DNA of 64,000 nt from Thiomicrorhabdus chilensis DSM 12352 (GTDB lineage Bacteria; Pseudomonadota; Gammaproteobacteria; Thiomicrospirales; Thiomicrospiraceae), in the NCBI RefSeq assembly GCF_000483485.1, contig NZ_KI519609.1:293026-357025 (forward strand), read 5' to 3'. This document shows, in pieces, positions 1-9,675 of this stretch. Position numbers and translations under genes: made by a program. The first letter of the stretch is position 1, and every line of letters starts with the position of its first letter. The notes below the pieces were generated by a model. That model was not told the origin of the DNA. It saw nothing but the letters and a program-made list of their open reading frames with translations, and did not search any database.

Positions 1-1195
1 TGGCGTCAAATGGTCTCAAGTCGTCGATGGACTCACCTACGCCGATAAAACGCACTGGAATGGCCAACTGTTCAGCCAGAGCAAAGACAATCCCCCCTTT
101 GGCCGTGCCGTCCAGTTTGGTGACGGTGATGCCCGATACCTCGACTGCCTGCTGGAACTGCTGTGCCTGATTCAAGGCATTTTGTCCGGTACCGGCATCA
201 ATCACCAACATCACTTCATGCGGAGCCGTTTCATCCACTTTGGCGATGACGCGTTTGACCTTTTTCAACTCCTCCATCAGATTGGATTGGGTATGCAAAC
301 GGCCAGCGGTATCGGCAATCAGCACATCGATGTTTTTGGCTTTGGCCGATTGAATCGCGTCAAAAATCACCGCAGCGGAATCGGCCCCGTTTTTTTGTGC
401 AATCACCGGAACCTGGTTGCGCTCTCCCCAAGTCTGCAGTTGCTCAACGGCGGCGGCACGAAAGGTGTCGCCTGCCGCCAACATGACCGATTTACCCTCG
501 TTCTGGAAGCGTTTGGCGAGTTTGCCGATGGTGGTGGTTTTTCCCACCCCGTTGATGCCGACCATTAAAATGACATAAGGTCCGGTGTTTTCCTCGAGAT
601 GTTGATCCACTTGCATCGGCTGGCTGATGGGTTCAACAATGGCTTGCAACTGGATTTTTAGCGCCGTAAACAGGGATTCGGCATCCTTCAATTCTTTTCG
701 GGAAACCTGTTCGGTCAGGTTGCGGATAATCCGGTCTGTGGCATCGATCCCGACATCGGCAGTCAAAAGAATCATTTCCAGATCGTCCAGCAAATCGTCA
801 TCAATTTCTTTGCAGCCAAGCAGCAAGGTTGAGAGGCTATCGGTAAAGCTCTTGCGGGTTTTGCTGAGCCCTTTCTTTAGGCGAGTAAAGAGTCCAGCTT
901 TGGGAGTTTGAGTTTTTTCGGCCTTTTCAGCTTCTTTGTCCGATTGAGATTCTGCCGGTGTCGAATCCTGGCTGCTTGATGAATCTGAGGCTGGGTCAAT
1001 GGACAGGCCTGCTGATTCTTCCATGGACGGTTGGTCTGCCGTTTGAGATTCGATACTTTGCGTCGACGGGCTGTCAGCCTCGTCCTGATGCAAATCCTTT
1101 ATTGGAGCCTCTTCAGCCGGTTGGGAAGAATCAACAGCCTGATCTTCAGGTTGGGTATCGGTGGTGTTTTTATTACGTCGCAAAAAACTGAACAT
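1..1195 (-). CDS. ftsY: Signal recognition particle receptor FtsY (C-terminus beyond window)
   Basis: FtsY is the membrane-associated SRP receptor GTPase that docks ribosome-SRP complexes to the Sec translocon. About 398 codons are visible. An acidic, Glu/Ser/Gln-rich N-terminal region of about 100 residues (the A domain) is followed by the helical N domain and the G domain. The G domain has the P-loop GINGVGKTTT, the DTFRAAA motif, DTAGR and TKLDGTAKGG. The last ~10 residues lie outside the window. The ATG at 1195-1193 is preceded by AGGA about 8 nt upstream. The gene is divergent from the M16 peptidase pair, a neighbourhood common in gammaproteobacteria from memory. A CAGGCCTG octamer (1004-1011) falls in the low-complexity acidic domain and encodes part of SAGLS, where sequence is little constrained. 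The product call is certain; only the C-terminus is unseen. Confidence 0.97.
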   Translation of the reverse strand, partial: MFSFLRRNKNTTDTQPEDQAVDSSQPAEEAPIKDLHQDEADSPSTQSIESQTADQPSMEESAGLSIDPASDSSSSQDSTPAESQSDKEAEKAEKTQTPKAGLFTRLKKGLSKTRKSFTDSLSTLLLGCKEIDDDLLDDLEMILLTADVGIDATDRIIRNLTEQVSRKELKDAESLFTALKIQLQAIVEPISQPMQVDQHLEENTGPYVILMVGINGVGKTTTIGKLAKRFQNEGKSVMLAAGDTFRAAAVEQLQTWGERNQVPVIAQKNGADSAAVIFDAIQSAKAKNIDVLIADTAGRLHTQSNLMEELKKVKRVIAKVDETAPHEVMLVIDAGTGQNALNQAQQFQQAVEVSGITVTKLDGTAKGGIVFALAEQLAIPVRFIGVGESIDDLRPFDA

Positions 1196-1409
1196 CTTGG
1201 TTTCCTGTTAGCGGTCATCTGGATAACTTTATCTTGCCTGGGTTGTACTGTCTGGTTAAGACGATAAAATATCCCAGTATGCCGCTTGGTTTTTTAAGAG
1301 TTTATTAATACTTGAATTAAATTATTGAGCTATTATAAATCAATTCAAGCTGCCCTAGGACTCTCCTGAGGCACCTAAATTAATCCTAGAGACAAACAGA
1401 TAAACATAA

Positions 1410-2783
1410 ATGGCAATCAAAATGAAAAAAGAGATTAAGAAATTCGGTTTAATTGCATTGATGCTTTCTCTGACTACTCCGGTTTGGGCGCAACTGTCAG
1501 ACTTTACACTCGACAACGGCATGCGCGTTTTGGTTAAGGAAGACCATCGCGCCCCAGTAGTGGTGCAGCAGGTATGGTATCGGGTCGGCTCCACTTATGA
1601 ACAGGCCGGAAAAACCGGTTTGTCTCACATGTTGGAACATATGATGTTCAAGGGCACCCAAAACTTGGCTCCGGGCGAATTCTCCAAAATCGTCTCCCAG
1701 TTGGGCGGACAGGAGAATGCGTTTACTTCGAGGAACTACACCGCTTATTATCAGGTGGTCGGCAAGCAAAACCTGGAAAAAGTCATGCAGATCGAATCGG
1801 ACCGTATGCGCAATCTGGTCATTGAAGACGCAGAATTCGACAAGGAGCGTGAAGTGGTCACCGAAGAGCGTCGCTGGCGCCTTGAAGACCAGCCACGTTC
1901 CAAACTCAATGAACAGTTTAATGCCACGGCCTTCCTCAACAGTCCGGCACGCAATCCGGTAATCGGCTGGATGACGGATATCCGTCATTATAAAGCCCAG
2001 GATTTGAGAGATTGGTATCAGAAATGGTATGCGCCCAATAATGCCACCTTAGTGGTGGTGGGGGATGTGCAACCCAAACAGGTGCTGGCGCTGGCTGAAA
2101 AATATTACGGCCATTATCAGCCGGAAAAGATTCCGCAACTGAAACCGCAGATTGAGATTGAGCAAGAGGGGCTACGTCGCATCGAGCTTAAGGGCAATAC
2201 CCAAGTGCCGACTTTGCAGATGGGCTTTCATGCGCCCAGCCTGTTAACGGCCGAAGATCAGCGTGAGGTTTACGCCCTGTCGGTATTGAGCAGTATTCTG
2301 GACGGCGGCGAAAGCAGTCGTTTGCCGCAGTCTCTGGTTCGAGACCAGCAGATCGCCGCTGGAGTGGGCGCCGGCTACAGTGCCACCGACCGCTTGCATA
2401 CCCTGTTTGAACTCAGTGGCACACCGGCAAACGGTGGCGATGTCAAAGAGTTGGAAGCGGCGCTGTTGGCGGAAATCGAAAAGCTTAAAACCACTTTGGT
2501 GACGCAAGATGAGTTGGAACGGGTATGGGCGATGGATGAGGCCGATCATGTCTATTATCGCGATTCGATCCAGGCTCAGGCTTCCATTTTAGGTTCTTTG
2601 GTCAGCGTCGGCTTGCCGGCCGATACCTTGGATAACTGGATTGAAAACATCCGTTCGGTTACCCCGCAGGAAATTCAGGCGGTAGCCAAAAAATACCTGA
2701 CATTGGATAACCTGACGATTGCGACCCTCTATCCGGATGGCAAAGACCATTCCAATCTCAAACCTTACACAGGGAGACTGTAA
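1410..2783 (+). CDS. Periplasmic M16 zinc peptidase (active-type subunit)
   Basis: This is an insulinase/pitrilysin-like (M16B) protease of 457 residues. The inverted zinc motif HxxEH is present as HMLEH (His73, Glu76, His77). The third ligand is expected in VVTEERR near Glu152-153. A hydrophobic N-terminus ending VWA then Q predicts Sec export to the periplasm. ATG 1410 is used, but ATG 1422 (MKKEIKK) gives a more typical signal peptide and may be the true start; neither has a strong Shine-Dalgarno. The stop is followed at once by the ATG of a second M16 protein, so the two probably form a heterodimer with one catalytic and one non-catalytic member. The physiological substrate is unknown; degradation of exported peptides is inferred from the family. 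Confidence 0.9.
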   Translation: MAIKMKKEIKKFGLIALMLSLTTPVWAQLSDFTLDNGMRVLVKEDHRAPVVVQQVWYRVGSTYEQAGKTGLSHMLEHMMFKGTQNLAPGEFSKIVSQLGGQENAFTSRNYTAYYQVVGKQNLEKVMQIESDRMRNLVIEDAEFDKEREVVTEERRWRLEDQPRSKLNEQFNATAFLNSPARNPVIGWMTDIRHYKAQDLRDWYQKWYAPNNATLVVVGDVQPKQVLALAEKYYGHYQPEKIPQLKPQIEIEQEGLRRIELKGNTQVPTLQMGFHAPSLLTAEDQREVYALSVLSSILDGGESSRLPQSLVRDQQIAAGVGAGYSATDRLHTLFELSGTPANGGDVKELEAALLAEIEKLKTTLVTQDELERVWAMDEADHVYYRDSIQAQASILGSLVSVGLPADTLDNWIENIRSVTPQEIQAVAKKYLTLDNLTIATLYPDGKDHSNLKPYTGRL

Positions 2784-4091
2784 ATGGTGCGTTTCATGTT
2801 TAGGTTTATCGCCGGTTTGAGTCTGATTTTGGCCAGTCTTCAGGTGAGTGCGGCTTTGGATATTCAAACCTGGCAGACAACTAAGGGTGCCAAGGTGATG
2901 TTTGTTCATTCTCCGGGTTTGCCGATGCTGGATATTGAGGTCGTATTTGATGCCGGAAGCGCCCGTGACGGCGACAAATGGGGGTTAGCCTCGATGACGA
3001 CCGCGATGGTCGGAACCCAGACACCAGAACTCAACGAACAACAGATTTCACAGCAGACCAATGCGTTGGGAGCCCGAATCAGCGGCAATGTAGGCCGTGA
3101 TATGGCGAGTTTTTCGTTGCGGACCCTGACGCGTGAGAGCATTCTGCAACCGGCTTTAAAACTGTTTACAGAGAGTTTGACTCAATCGGTATTCAATCCG
3201 CAGATTTTTGAGCGGGAACGTCAACGGGCGTTGGTCGGCCTTCAGCAGCAGCAAGTATCGCCCAGTCAATTGGCGCAAAATGCGTTTTGGAAAGGGGTTT
3301 ACGACCAACATCCATACGGCCACCCGGTCTCCGGTTCAGTTGAAACCGTCAAAGCCTTGAAACTTGCAGATTTGAAGGCTTTCTACCAGCGTTATTTTGT
3401 CAGCGCCAATGCCACCGTTTCCATTGTGGGTGACCTGAGTCGAACTCAGGCGCAAGAGATTGCTGAACAATTGTTGGCGGATTTGCCAAAAGGCTCTGCA
3501 GCACCCGCTTTGCCGAAACCCAAAGGCTTGAGTGAAGCCAAACAGCAAATAATCGATTTTGAGGCTTCGCAAACCCATTTCAGAATGGGGCAGCTGGGTG
3601 TGGAGCGCGGTCATCCCGATTATTATGCGTTGTTTTTAGGCAACCACTTGTTGGGCGGTAGTGGTTTTGGTTCCTTGCTTATGGAAGAGGTGCGTGAAAA
3701 ACGCGGCCTGGTTTACGGGGTGGGTAGCGGTTTGGCGCCGTTAAAAGTTGCCGGTCCATGGGTGAGTTATCTGTCAACCAAAAACGAAAGCGCCAAAGAG
3801 GCCGAAAAGGTCGTTAAAGACACGCTGGTGGCTTTTATGGACTCGATTGACGATCAACACTTTCAGGCCATCAAGGACAACTTGATTGGCGGTTTTCCAT
3901 TACGCATTGACAGCAATGCCAAAATCATCGGTTACATTTCAATGATTGGTTTTTACGGCTTGCCGCTCGATTATCTTGAGCAGTTTCCCAAAATCATCGA
4001 GTCTTTAAGCAAACAGGACGTGCTCAAAGCTTGGAACAGGCACTTTCATCCTGAGAAGATGGTCACGGTGATGGTGGGTAAACCCGGTTAA
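2784..4091 (+). CDS. M16 family protein lacking the zinc motif (partner subunit)
   Basis: This 435-residue M16 homologue has an N-terminal signal peptide (hydrophobic stretch ending VSA then ALDI). At the place where HxxEH should be it reads GLASMTTAMVG, so zinc ligands are absent and it is predicted to be catalytically inactive. The C-terminal Arg/Tyr substrate-positioning region typical of M16 beta-type subunits is visible as REKRGLVYGVGSG. The ATG begins on the base after the TAA of the upstream active M16 gene, so the genes are translationally coupled. A later ATG at 2796 (MFRFIAG) would give a cleaner signal peptide. The pairing of a zinc-binding and a zinc-less subunit is known for bacterial two-chain M16B proteases; applying it here is inference. 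Confidence 0.88.
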   Translation: MVRFMFRFIAGLSLILASLQVSAALDIQTWQTTKGAKVMFVHSPGLPMLDIEVVFDAGSARDGDKWGLASMTTAMVGTQTPELNEQQISQQTNALGARISGNVGRDMASFSLRTLTRESILQPALKLFTESLTQSVFNPQIFERERQRALVGLQQQQVSPSQLAQNAFWKGVYDQHPYGHPVSGSVETVKALKLADLKAFYQRYFVSANATVSIVGDLSRTQAQEIAEQLLADLPKGSAAPALPKPKGLSEAKQQIIDFEASQTHFRMGQLGVERGHPDYYALFLGNHLLGGSGFGSLLMEEVREKRGLVYGVGSGLAPLKVAGPWVSYLSTKNESAKEAEKVVKDTLVAFMDSIDDQHFQAIKDNLIGGFPLRIDSNAKIIGYISMIGFYGLPLDYLEQFPKIIESLSKQDVLKAWNRHFHPEKMVTVMVGKPG

Positions 4092-4098
4092 AACTGAT

Positions 4099-4127
4099 TT
4101 GAAAACCGGCAGGCCTGCTGGTTTTCT
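4099..4127 (+). terminator. Terminator-like hairpin built on a CAGGCCTG octamer
   Basis: A stem AAAACCGGCAGG paired with CCTGCTGGTTTT (one G-T pair) lies just after the M16 operon and ends in a T-rich run. The CAGGCCTG octamer (4110-4117) is its centre, so there is almost no loop in DNA; RNA would open the central bases. It could act for the M16 operon and for the convergent glycosyltransferase gene. Confidence 0.55.
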
Positions 4128-4150
4128 GTTGCTTCCAGCTCTTTAGGAGC

Positions 4151-5164
4151 TTAAATTTTAGTCGCATGACTGGGTATTTGGGCCAGAGCACTTAAGAATG
4201 TTTGCGCACAGCTTCCCCAGCTGAAAGCACTGGCATAGTGACGGCACTCATTTCTATCGAGCTTTAGGGCTTTTTCTATCGCGATTTTTAAATCCTCGTC
4301 CATCACACCGCTTTGTGTCGTGAGCACATCCAGCGGCCCGGTAACCGGATAAGCGGCTACCGGCGTGCCCGCAGCCAATGCTTCGAGCATGACCAGACCG
4401 TAGGTATCGGTTTTGGAGGGGAACACAAACACATCTGCGCTGGCGAACGTTTGCGCCAAAGTTTCACCGCTCTGCTTGCCTAGAAAGTGCACTTCCGGAT
4501 AGGTTTGTTTGAAGTTTTCCAATGCCGGGCCACTGCCCACCACCACTTTGCTGCCGGGCAATGGCAAATTCAGAAACGCGGGAAGGTTTTTTTCTACCGA
4601 GACCCGGCCGACATAGAGGTGGATTGGGGTGGGCAGTTCCATATCCTTTCTGCGTTTGGGGTGAAACAGTTCAATGTCGACCCCGCGGTTCCATTTGAAC
4701 AGATGCGTGAATCCCTTGTCTTGCAGTTCGTTGATCAAGGATTGGGTGCTGACCAGGGTGTTTTGCGCCGGACGATGAAAATAACGTAAGTAGCGGTATC
4801 CCCAGCTGACCGGAACGAATGGCAGCCGGTTGTTGGCATACTCGGCGAACTTTGTGTGGAATGCCGTGGTGAAAGGCCAGTCTTTTTTCAGGCATAAGGC
4901 ACGCGCACGCAAGCCTAACGGCCCTTCGGTGACGATATGAATCGCGTCGGGAGCAAATTCCTCAATGTTTTGTTTGAAATCTTTGGCGTGGATGACCAGG
5001 CGTATTTCCGGGTATCGGGGCATCGGTATGCTTGTATACAAAGCCGGATGCAAGACCTTAACTTGATGGCCGCGGTGCTCCAGAAAACGGATGACTTGAG
5101 TCATGGTGGTGACGACCCCATTGGTTTGAGGTAGCCAGGCATCGCTGACAATCAGAATATTCAT
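4151..5164 (-). CDS. GT4-family glycosyltransferase (group 1)
   Basis: This is a retaining GT-B glycosyltransferase of 337 residues, without signal peptide. The N-terminal Rossmann half begins MNILIVSDAWLPQTNGVV with the glycine-containing loop seen in alpha-mannosyltransferase-like enzymes. The C-terminal donor-binding half has YVGRVSVEKN and the E-x7-E region VFPSKTDTYGLVMLEALAAG. The ATG at 5164 has GGAG six bases upstream. It resembles proteins annotated as glycosyltransferase family 1 or alpha-mannosyltransferase acting on lipid or lipopolysaccharide acceptors; donor and acceptor cannot be read from sequence. It stands alone, convergent with the M16 genes, and is not part of a visible polysaccharide operon. 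Confidence 0.88.
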   Translation of the reverse strand: MNILIVSDAWLPQTNGVVTTMTQVIRFLEHRGHQVKVLHPALYTSIPMPRYPEIRLVIHAKDFKQNIEEFAPDAIHIVTEGPLGLRARALCLKKDWPFTTAFHTKFAEYANNRLPFVPVSWGYRYLRYFHRPAQNTLVSTQSLINELQDKGFTHLFKWNRGVDIELFHPKRRKDMELPTPIHLYVGRVSVEKNLPAFLNLPLPGSKVVVGSGPALENFKQTYPEVHFLGKQSGETLAQTFASADVFVFPSKTDTYGLVMLEALAAGTPVAAYPVTGPLDVLTTQSGVMDEDLKIAIEKALKLDRNECRHYASAFSWGSCAQTFLSALAQIPSHATKI

Positions 5165-5286
5165 CGGTTACTCCATAAGCGATTTTCAAGGTATCTTAAG
5201 GGCTATTATGCCGATTCGTACTATGGCTTATGTGTCAGTAATTTGAAATTTTACCGATGGTTGACTGGCCGCTCTGTTTTTTCGGC

Positions 5287-6054
5287 TTAATCGCCCCAAT
5301 GAATATCGGCCAACGATTCGAACGAGGGTCTGGCGAAGTAGAAGCCTTGAAACAGTTCAATGCCGAAAGCCTGCAGGGTGATCAGCTCTTCTCGGGTCTC
5401 GACGCCTTCGGCAATGACGCGAATCTCCAGCTCATCACAGACCTGTAAGATGGCGCGTATAATGGCTTGTCGTACTTTGTCGTTGTCGATGTTTTTGATC
5501 AGTGCCATGTCGAGTTTGATAATGTTGGTTTGCATTTCGGCCAGCAGGTTAAGCCCTGAATAGCCTGCGCCGAAATCGTCGATGGCGGTCAGAAAACCAC
5601 GCTGTTTGTAATGTTCGACGATATTGCGCAGGTGGGCATGGTCTTCAATCTCTTCCCCTTCGGTGATCTCGAAAATGATGCGGTCAATGGGGAAACCATA
5701 CTCTTCCGCCGCATTGAGCGTGGCGCGAATGCACAGTTCCGGCCGATAGACCGCATTGGGCATGAAGTTGATGCTGATATAGGAGTCAATCTTGAGTTCG
5801 GAGGCGAGTTTGATCGCCTTAACCCGGCAGGCCTGGTCAAACCGGTACATGTTGTCTTGGTTGACGTGCTTGAAGATATCCCCTGCCGACTCATTATTAA
5901 GCCCTCTTACCAGGGCTTCTTGAGCAAACACCTCACGAGTTCGGGTGTTAACGATGGGCTGAAACGCCATAGTGAATTCGAAATCCAGTCCGGCTCCGTT
6001 GAGGCACTCTGAGCAGCCGAGTAAACGAGGTTCTTGTATGTGTTTCATGACCAT
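5287..6054 (-). CDS. Stand-alone EAL-domain c-di-GMP phosphodiesterase
   Basis: This 255-residue protein is essentially a single EAL domain with about 25 extra N-terminal residues that include a CxxC-like pair (GCSEC). It carries the residues expected of an active phosphodiesterase: QEALVR (the EAL signature), INFMPN, the glutamate in EITEGE, the metal-binding pair in AIDDFGAGYSG, the lysine in IKLDMALI, AEGVET, and the final glutamine in FQGFYFARP. It should hydrolyse c-di-GMP to pGpG in the cytoplasm. It lacks a sensory domain, so activity may depend on partners or expression. It is one of five c-di-GMP genes in the window. A CAGGCCTG octamer (5828-5835) lies within the coding sequence. Confidence 0.9.
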   Translation of the reverse strand: MVMKHIQEPRLLGCSECLNGAGLDFEFTMAFQPIVNTRTREVFAQEALVRGLNNESAGDIFKHVNQDNMYRFDQACRVKAIKLASELKIDSYISINFMPNAVYRPELCIRATLNAAEEYGFPIDRIIFEITEGEEIEDHAHLRNIVEHYKQRGFLTAIDDFGAGYSGLNLLAEMQTNIIKLDMALIKNIDNDKVRQAIIRAILQVCDELEIRVIAEGVETREELITLQAFGIELFQGFYFARPSFESLADIHWGD

Positions 6055-6154
6055 TGTCGGTTCCGGTAAGTCGAAAATTGTTCAAGCATGAACCTTGACG
6101 TAATTGAGAGAAGTTTTAAGTTCAATCAATCATACCTCAAGTGGCTTTTTCTGC

Positions 6155-6553
6155 CTAGGTGGATGTGTGTGAATTTGAATTCATCAAAGAGCCCATTAAT
6201 GCGATCACAAGACCTGCCACCACGCCGAAAGTGATGCTCTAAACGGTCGGCATCCAGTTGAAATAACTGAAACAGATAAAACTCACCAAACCTGTCAGAA
6301 TCGTCAAACCGTAAAACAGTGTGAATCAGCCATCGTAGTACCACTGCATTTTGGCAGTTTTGCTGGCATAGTCCTAGGCCATAAAGCGGATGACGATATG
6401 GGGCTGACCGATTACGCCCATGCCCCCAAGTAGTCAACCCATAATAAACAGCACAGCTGAAAAAGCCCCCATCTCCTCGGGAAACCAAAACATAAAGCTG
6501 GGGGATACGCTTTCTAATTGAGCTTTATGCCTCAGGTTAAATGATAAGGTGTT
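6155..6553 (-). pseudogene. Remnant of a sodium:solute symporter (SSF/PutP-like)
   Basis: Translation of the minus strand gives one continuous frame with membrane-protein character, interrupted by four in-frame stops (TGA, TAG, TGA, TAG) and no obvious frameshift. Between the first two stops it reads GGMGVIGQPHIVIRFMA, which matches the conserved GxxGQPHI-RFMA segment of the SSF family. Later segments (FTLFYGLTILTGLVSF, GVVAGLVIALMGSL) look like membrane helices. Two of the stops fall where SSF proteins often have Trp, consistent with TGG to TGA decay. Only the C-terminal part survives. This explains most of the 560-bp gap between the EAL gene and the PAS-GGDEF-EAL gene. The family call is from recalled motifs. 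Confidence 0.72.
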
Positions 6554-6614
6554 TTGATTGCCTGTTGGATTAAGCCTATAATGATTCAACCAATTTTTAG
6601 GTGAGTATCTCATA

Positions 6615-9455
6615 TTGACGCACGATATTGATTATAAGGCGAAGTTTGATCGCTATGAAGAACATCTGGGCGATAAAAGTTTTTTTTATGTGCATGACAC
6701 CGATGGCGTATTCACTTATATCAGTCCGTCGATTACTGCCGTATTAGGGTACTCGCAACAAGCTTTTTTAACCGATTTCGACGCCTATCTGACCGACGGC
6801 CCAGAAAATAAAATCGCTTTTGAACACACCGCGACCTCGATGTCGGGCAAGCAACCCCCACCTTATGTTGTTGAAATATTCCATCAGAACGGTCAGATCA
6901 AGTGGCTGCAGGTTCAGGAATTTCCGGTCTTCGATGAGCAAGGTCAGGTAATCGGCGTCGAGGGTTTGGCTACCGATATTACCGAGCACAAACGTATCCT
7001 CAAAGAGCTGCAGTTGCAGACGGATCGATTTGAACGTGCGCAGCGCATCGCCAAAGTCGGCAGCTGGGAGTTTAACCTGGTCACCGATGAGCTCTATTGG
7101 TCGGATGAAATCTATTCCATTTTCGAGCTCGACCCCGATCAGGTTCAGCCCTCTTATGAGCAGTTTTTGCAGCTGGTTCATCCACAAGATCGCGAACAGA
7201 TGGATAGAACTTACAGAGATTCTTTAGAGACGCAAGCGGCGTATCGTTTTGAGCATCGTCTGTTAATGGCTGACGGCCGCATTAAGTATGTGATGGAGGA
7301 GTGTGAAAGTCAGTTTGACGAATCCGGAAAGCCATTGGTTTCAATCGGAACTGTTCAAGACATCACCGAGTTCCATCTGGCAAAGCAGGAAGTCATTAAA
7401 AAACAGAGTCTGTTGTCGGAAACCGAAAGCATCGCACTGATTGGTTCCTGGGAGCTGGATTTGAATACCCAGGAAGTATGGTGCTCCGACGGTTGTTATC
7501 GGCTTCTAGGCTTGGAATTGCATCAAGATTTACGGCTGCCGGATCTAATTAAGATGGTGCCGGAAGAGGAACGAGCCTTAGTCGAGGAACATTTGCAACA
7601 AATCTTGAAAACCGGCGCTGAGCGGTCCCTGGTGCATCGTATCATTCGCACCGATGGCACTCGCCGTTATTTACAGCAAAAAGGATTGGCTAAATTTGGT
7701 GAAGATGGACAGCCGGCGCGCATTGTTGGCACCACCCAGGACATCACCGAGCAATTTCTGGCGCAAAGCGCTTTGGACGAACAAAAAAACCTTTTGAAAT
7801 CGGTTATCAATGCGACTCCGGATCTGATCTTTTTCAAAGACCGTCGAGGCATCTATCAAGGGTGTAATCCGGCTTTTGAAGCGTTCACCGGTAGAACGGA
7901 GGAGGAGATCATAGGGTGCAGTGATTTTGATCTTTTCAGCAAGGAGGTCGCGAGTTTCTTTCAGGAGCAGGATCGTGCCATGTTCCGCATGGGCAGTGCA
8001 CGTCAAAATGAGGACTGGCTCAAATATCCGAATGGTGGCCGTAAAGTGTTGTTGGATACCGTGAAAACCCCTTATTACGCTCATAATGGCGAATTGATTG
8101 GCCTGGTGGGCGTGAGTCGCGATATTACCGCACGCAAAAAAAGCGAAGAAGCCCTTAAACATTTGGCGCATCACGATACGCTGACCGGACTGTCCAATCG
8201 AGAGCTTTTCAGTGAGCTGGTTTCCTCAGCGATTGCACAAAACGAACGTGAGCCGAGCTGTTTTGCGATTTTGTTCATTGATCTGGATCATTTCAAGCAG
8301 ATTAACGATTCCTTGGGACATTTATTGGGCGATCAGGTATTGGCACAGGTGGGCGAACGTCTGCAAAAAATCGGCCGAGTGTCGGATACCATTGCTCGTT
8401 TGGGGGGAGACGAATTTGCGATTTTGATGCGTTCCTTGAACGATCCGGAGGATGCGGCGGTGATGGCGCAGAAGGTTCTAAAAACCTTGAAAGAAGCTTT
8501 TGTTGTTGAAGGTCATAAGCTTTATATTGGTGCCAGTATCGGCATCAGCCTGTTTCCTGAGAATGGCCATACGCCGGAACTGTTGTTGCGTAACGCGGAT
8601 GCGGCCATGTATCGAGCCAAAGCGAATGATCGTAACACCTATGAATTCTATACTCACGAACTGACTCAGCTTGCGTATCAGCACATTCAATTGGGCAGTG
8701 AGTTACGCCGCGCTATCAGCGCCCAAGAGTTTGAAGTATATTATCAGCCAAAATACGACTGCCACAGCTTGGAAATCATCGGTTCCGAAGCTTTGATTCG
8801 TTGGAATCATCCCGAAAAAGGCCTGCTACTCCCGGGCAGTTTTATTCAGGAAGCGGAAAAAAATGATTTGATTATCCAGATTGGTGGGTGGGTTTTAGAG
8901 CAAGCCTGCATCCAGAATGCGCAATGGCATAAAGCGGGTTTGCAGCCGGGGAAAGTTTCCGTGAACCTGTCGAGCAAGCAGATCGCCAAGCATGATTTGG
9001 CCCAAACCGTTTTGTCTACCCTTGAAGATACAGGCTGCCAGCCGAGTTGGTTGGAACTAGAGATTATCGAACGTTTTGTGATGTCTTCACCTGAGCAAAC
9101 GCTTCAGGTTTTAAGGGAAGTGCACGAGATTGGCGTGGAGTTGGCCATCGATGACTTTGGCACCGAATATTCTTCATTGACCTACCTCAAACAGTTGCCT
9201 TTGAGTACCTTGAAACTCGATTACTCTTTTGTGCGCGATATTCCTGAAGATAAAAATGATATGGCCATTATTCAAGCCATGCTGGCGTTGGCAAACAGTT
9301 TCGGTTTGAAGACCATTGCGGAGGGTGTTGAGAGGCCGGAACAGCTCGAATTTCTCAAGCAGGCCGGTGCAGACTGCTTTCAAGGTTTTCTTTATAGCCG
9401 ACCCTTACCGGCAGATCAATTTGAAACCCTGCTCCAGAGTCGGCTGAAGGCCTGA
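6615..9455 (+). CDS. PAS(x4)-GGDEF-EAL c-di-GMP signalling protein
   Basis: This cytoplasmic 946-residue sensor has four tandem PAS/PAC units (about residues 10-125, 140-260, 265-385, 390-510), a GGDEF domain (about 515-680) and an EAL domain (about 690-940). The GGDEF motif is intact (ARLGGDEFAIL), with an inhibitory I-site RVSD five residues before it. The EAL half has SEALIRWNHP, IDDFGTEYSS, LKLDYSF, AEGVERPEQ and FQGFLYSRP, so both activities are possible. No transmembrane segment is seen. The start is TTG at 6615 with AGGTGAG nine bases upstream (6599-6605); no suitable ATG lies nearby. PAS ligands cannot be inferred. Confidence 0.93.
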   Translation: MTHDIDYKAKFDRYEEHLGDKSFFYVHDTDGVFTYISPSITAVLGYSQQAFLTDFDAYLTDGPENKIAFEHTATSMSGKQPPPYVVEIFHQNGQIKWLQVQEFPVFDEQGQVIGVEGLATDITEHKRILKELQLQTDRFERAQRIAKVGSWEFNLVTDELYWSDEIYSIFELDPDQVQPSYEQFLQLVHPQDREQMDRTYRDSLETQAAYRFEHRLLMADGRIKYVMEECESQFDESGKPLVSIGTVQDITEFHLAKQEVIKKQSLLSETESIALIGSWELDLNTQEVWCSDGCYRLLGLELHQDLRLPDLIKMVPEEERALVEEHLQQILKTGAERSLVHRIIRTDGTRRYLQQKGLAKFGEDGQPARIVGTTQDITEQFLAQSALDEQKNLLKSVINATPDLIFFKDRRGIYQGCNPAFEAFTGRTEEEIIGCSDFDLFSKEVASFFQEQDRAMFRMGSARQNEDWLKYPNGGRKVLLDTVKTPYYAHNGELIGLVGVSRDITARKKSEEALKHLAHHDTLTGLSNRELFSELVSSAIAQNEREPSCFAILFIDLDHFKQINDSLGHLLGDQVLAQVGERLQKIGRVSDTIARLGGDEFAILMRSLNDPEDAAVMAQKVLKTLKEAFVVEGHKLYIGASIGISLFPENGHTPELLLRNADAAMYRAKANDRNTYEFYTHELTQLAYQHIQLGSELRRAISAQEFEVYYQPKYDCHSLEIIGSEALIRWNHPEKGLLLPGSFIQEAEKNDLIIQIGGWVLEQACIQNAQWHKAGLQPGKVSVNLSSKQIAKHDLAQTVLSTLEDTGCQPSWLELEIIERFVMSSPEQTLQVLREVHEIGVELAIDDFGTEYSSLTYLKQLPLSTLKLDYSFVRDIPEDKNDMAIIQAMLALANSFGLKTIAEGVERPEQLEFLKQAGADCFQGFLYSRPLPADQFETLLQSRLKA

Positions 9456-9675
9456 TTCGTAGGTCTCTGCGCCATTTATTCTGTGTTTTTGATTCTGAAT
9501 GCTCGCGGTTAAGGTCATACCGTTTTTGCAATACTGCCATTAAAAACTCTGATTATTTTACCTCTTATTTAAGAGTGTAACTTCTGCTACACTTGCTTAC
9601 GTATTAATATTTTCTTATATAAATTGAGTGTTTTTCCGGAATCCTGTCAAACACTCAAAATAGGCAAGGTGGCCT

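Noticed and set aside
6126-6488. 120-codon minus-strand frame between the EAL and PAS-GGDEF-EAL genes
   Set aside because: It is a different frame of the decayed symporter; only the symporter frame shows recognisable motifs.
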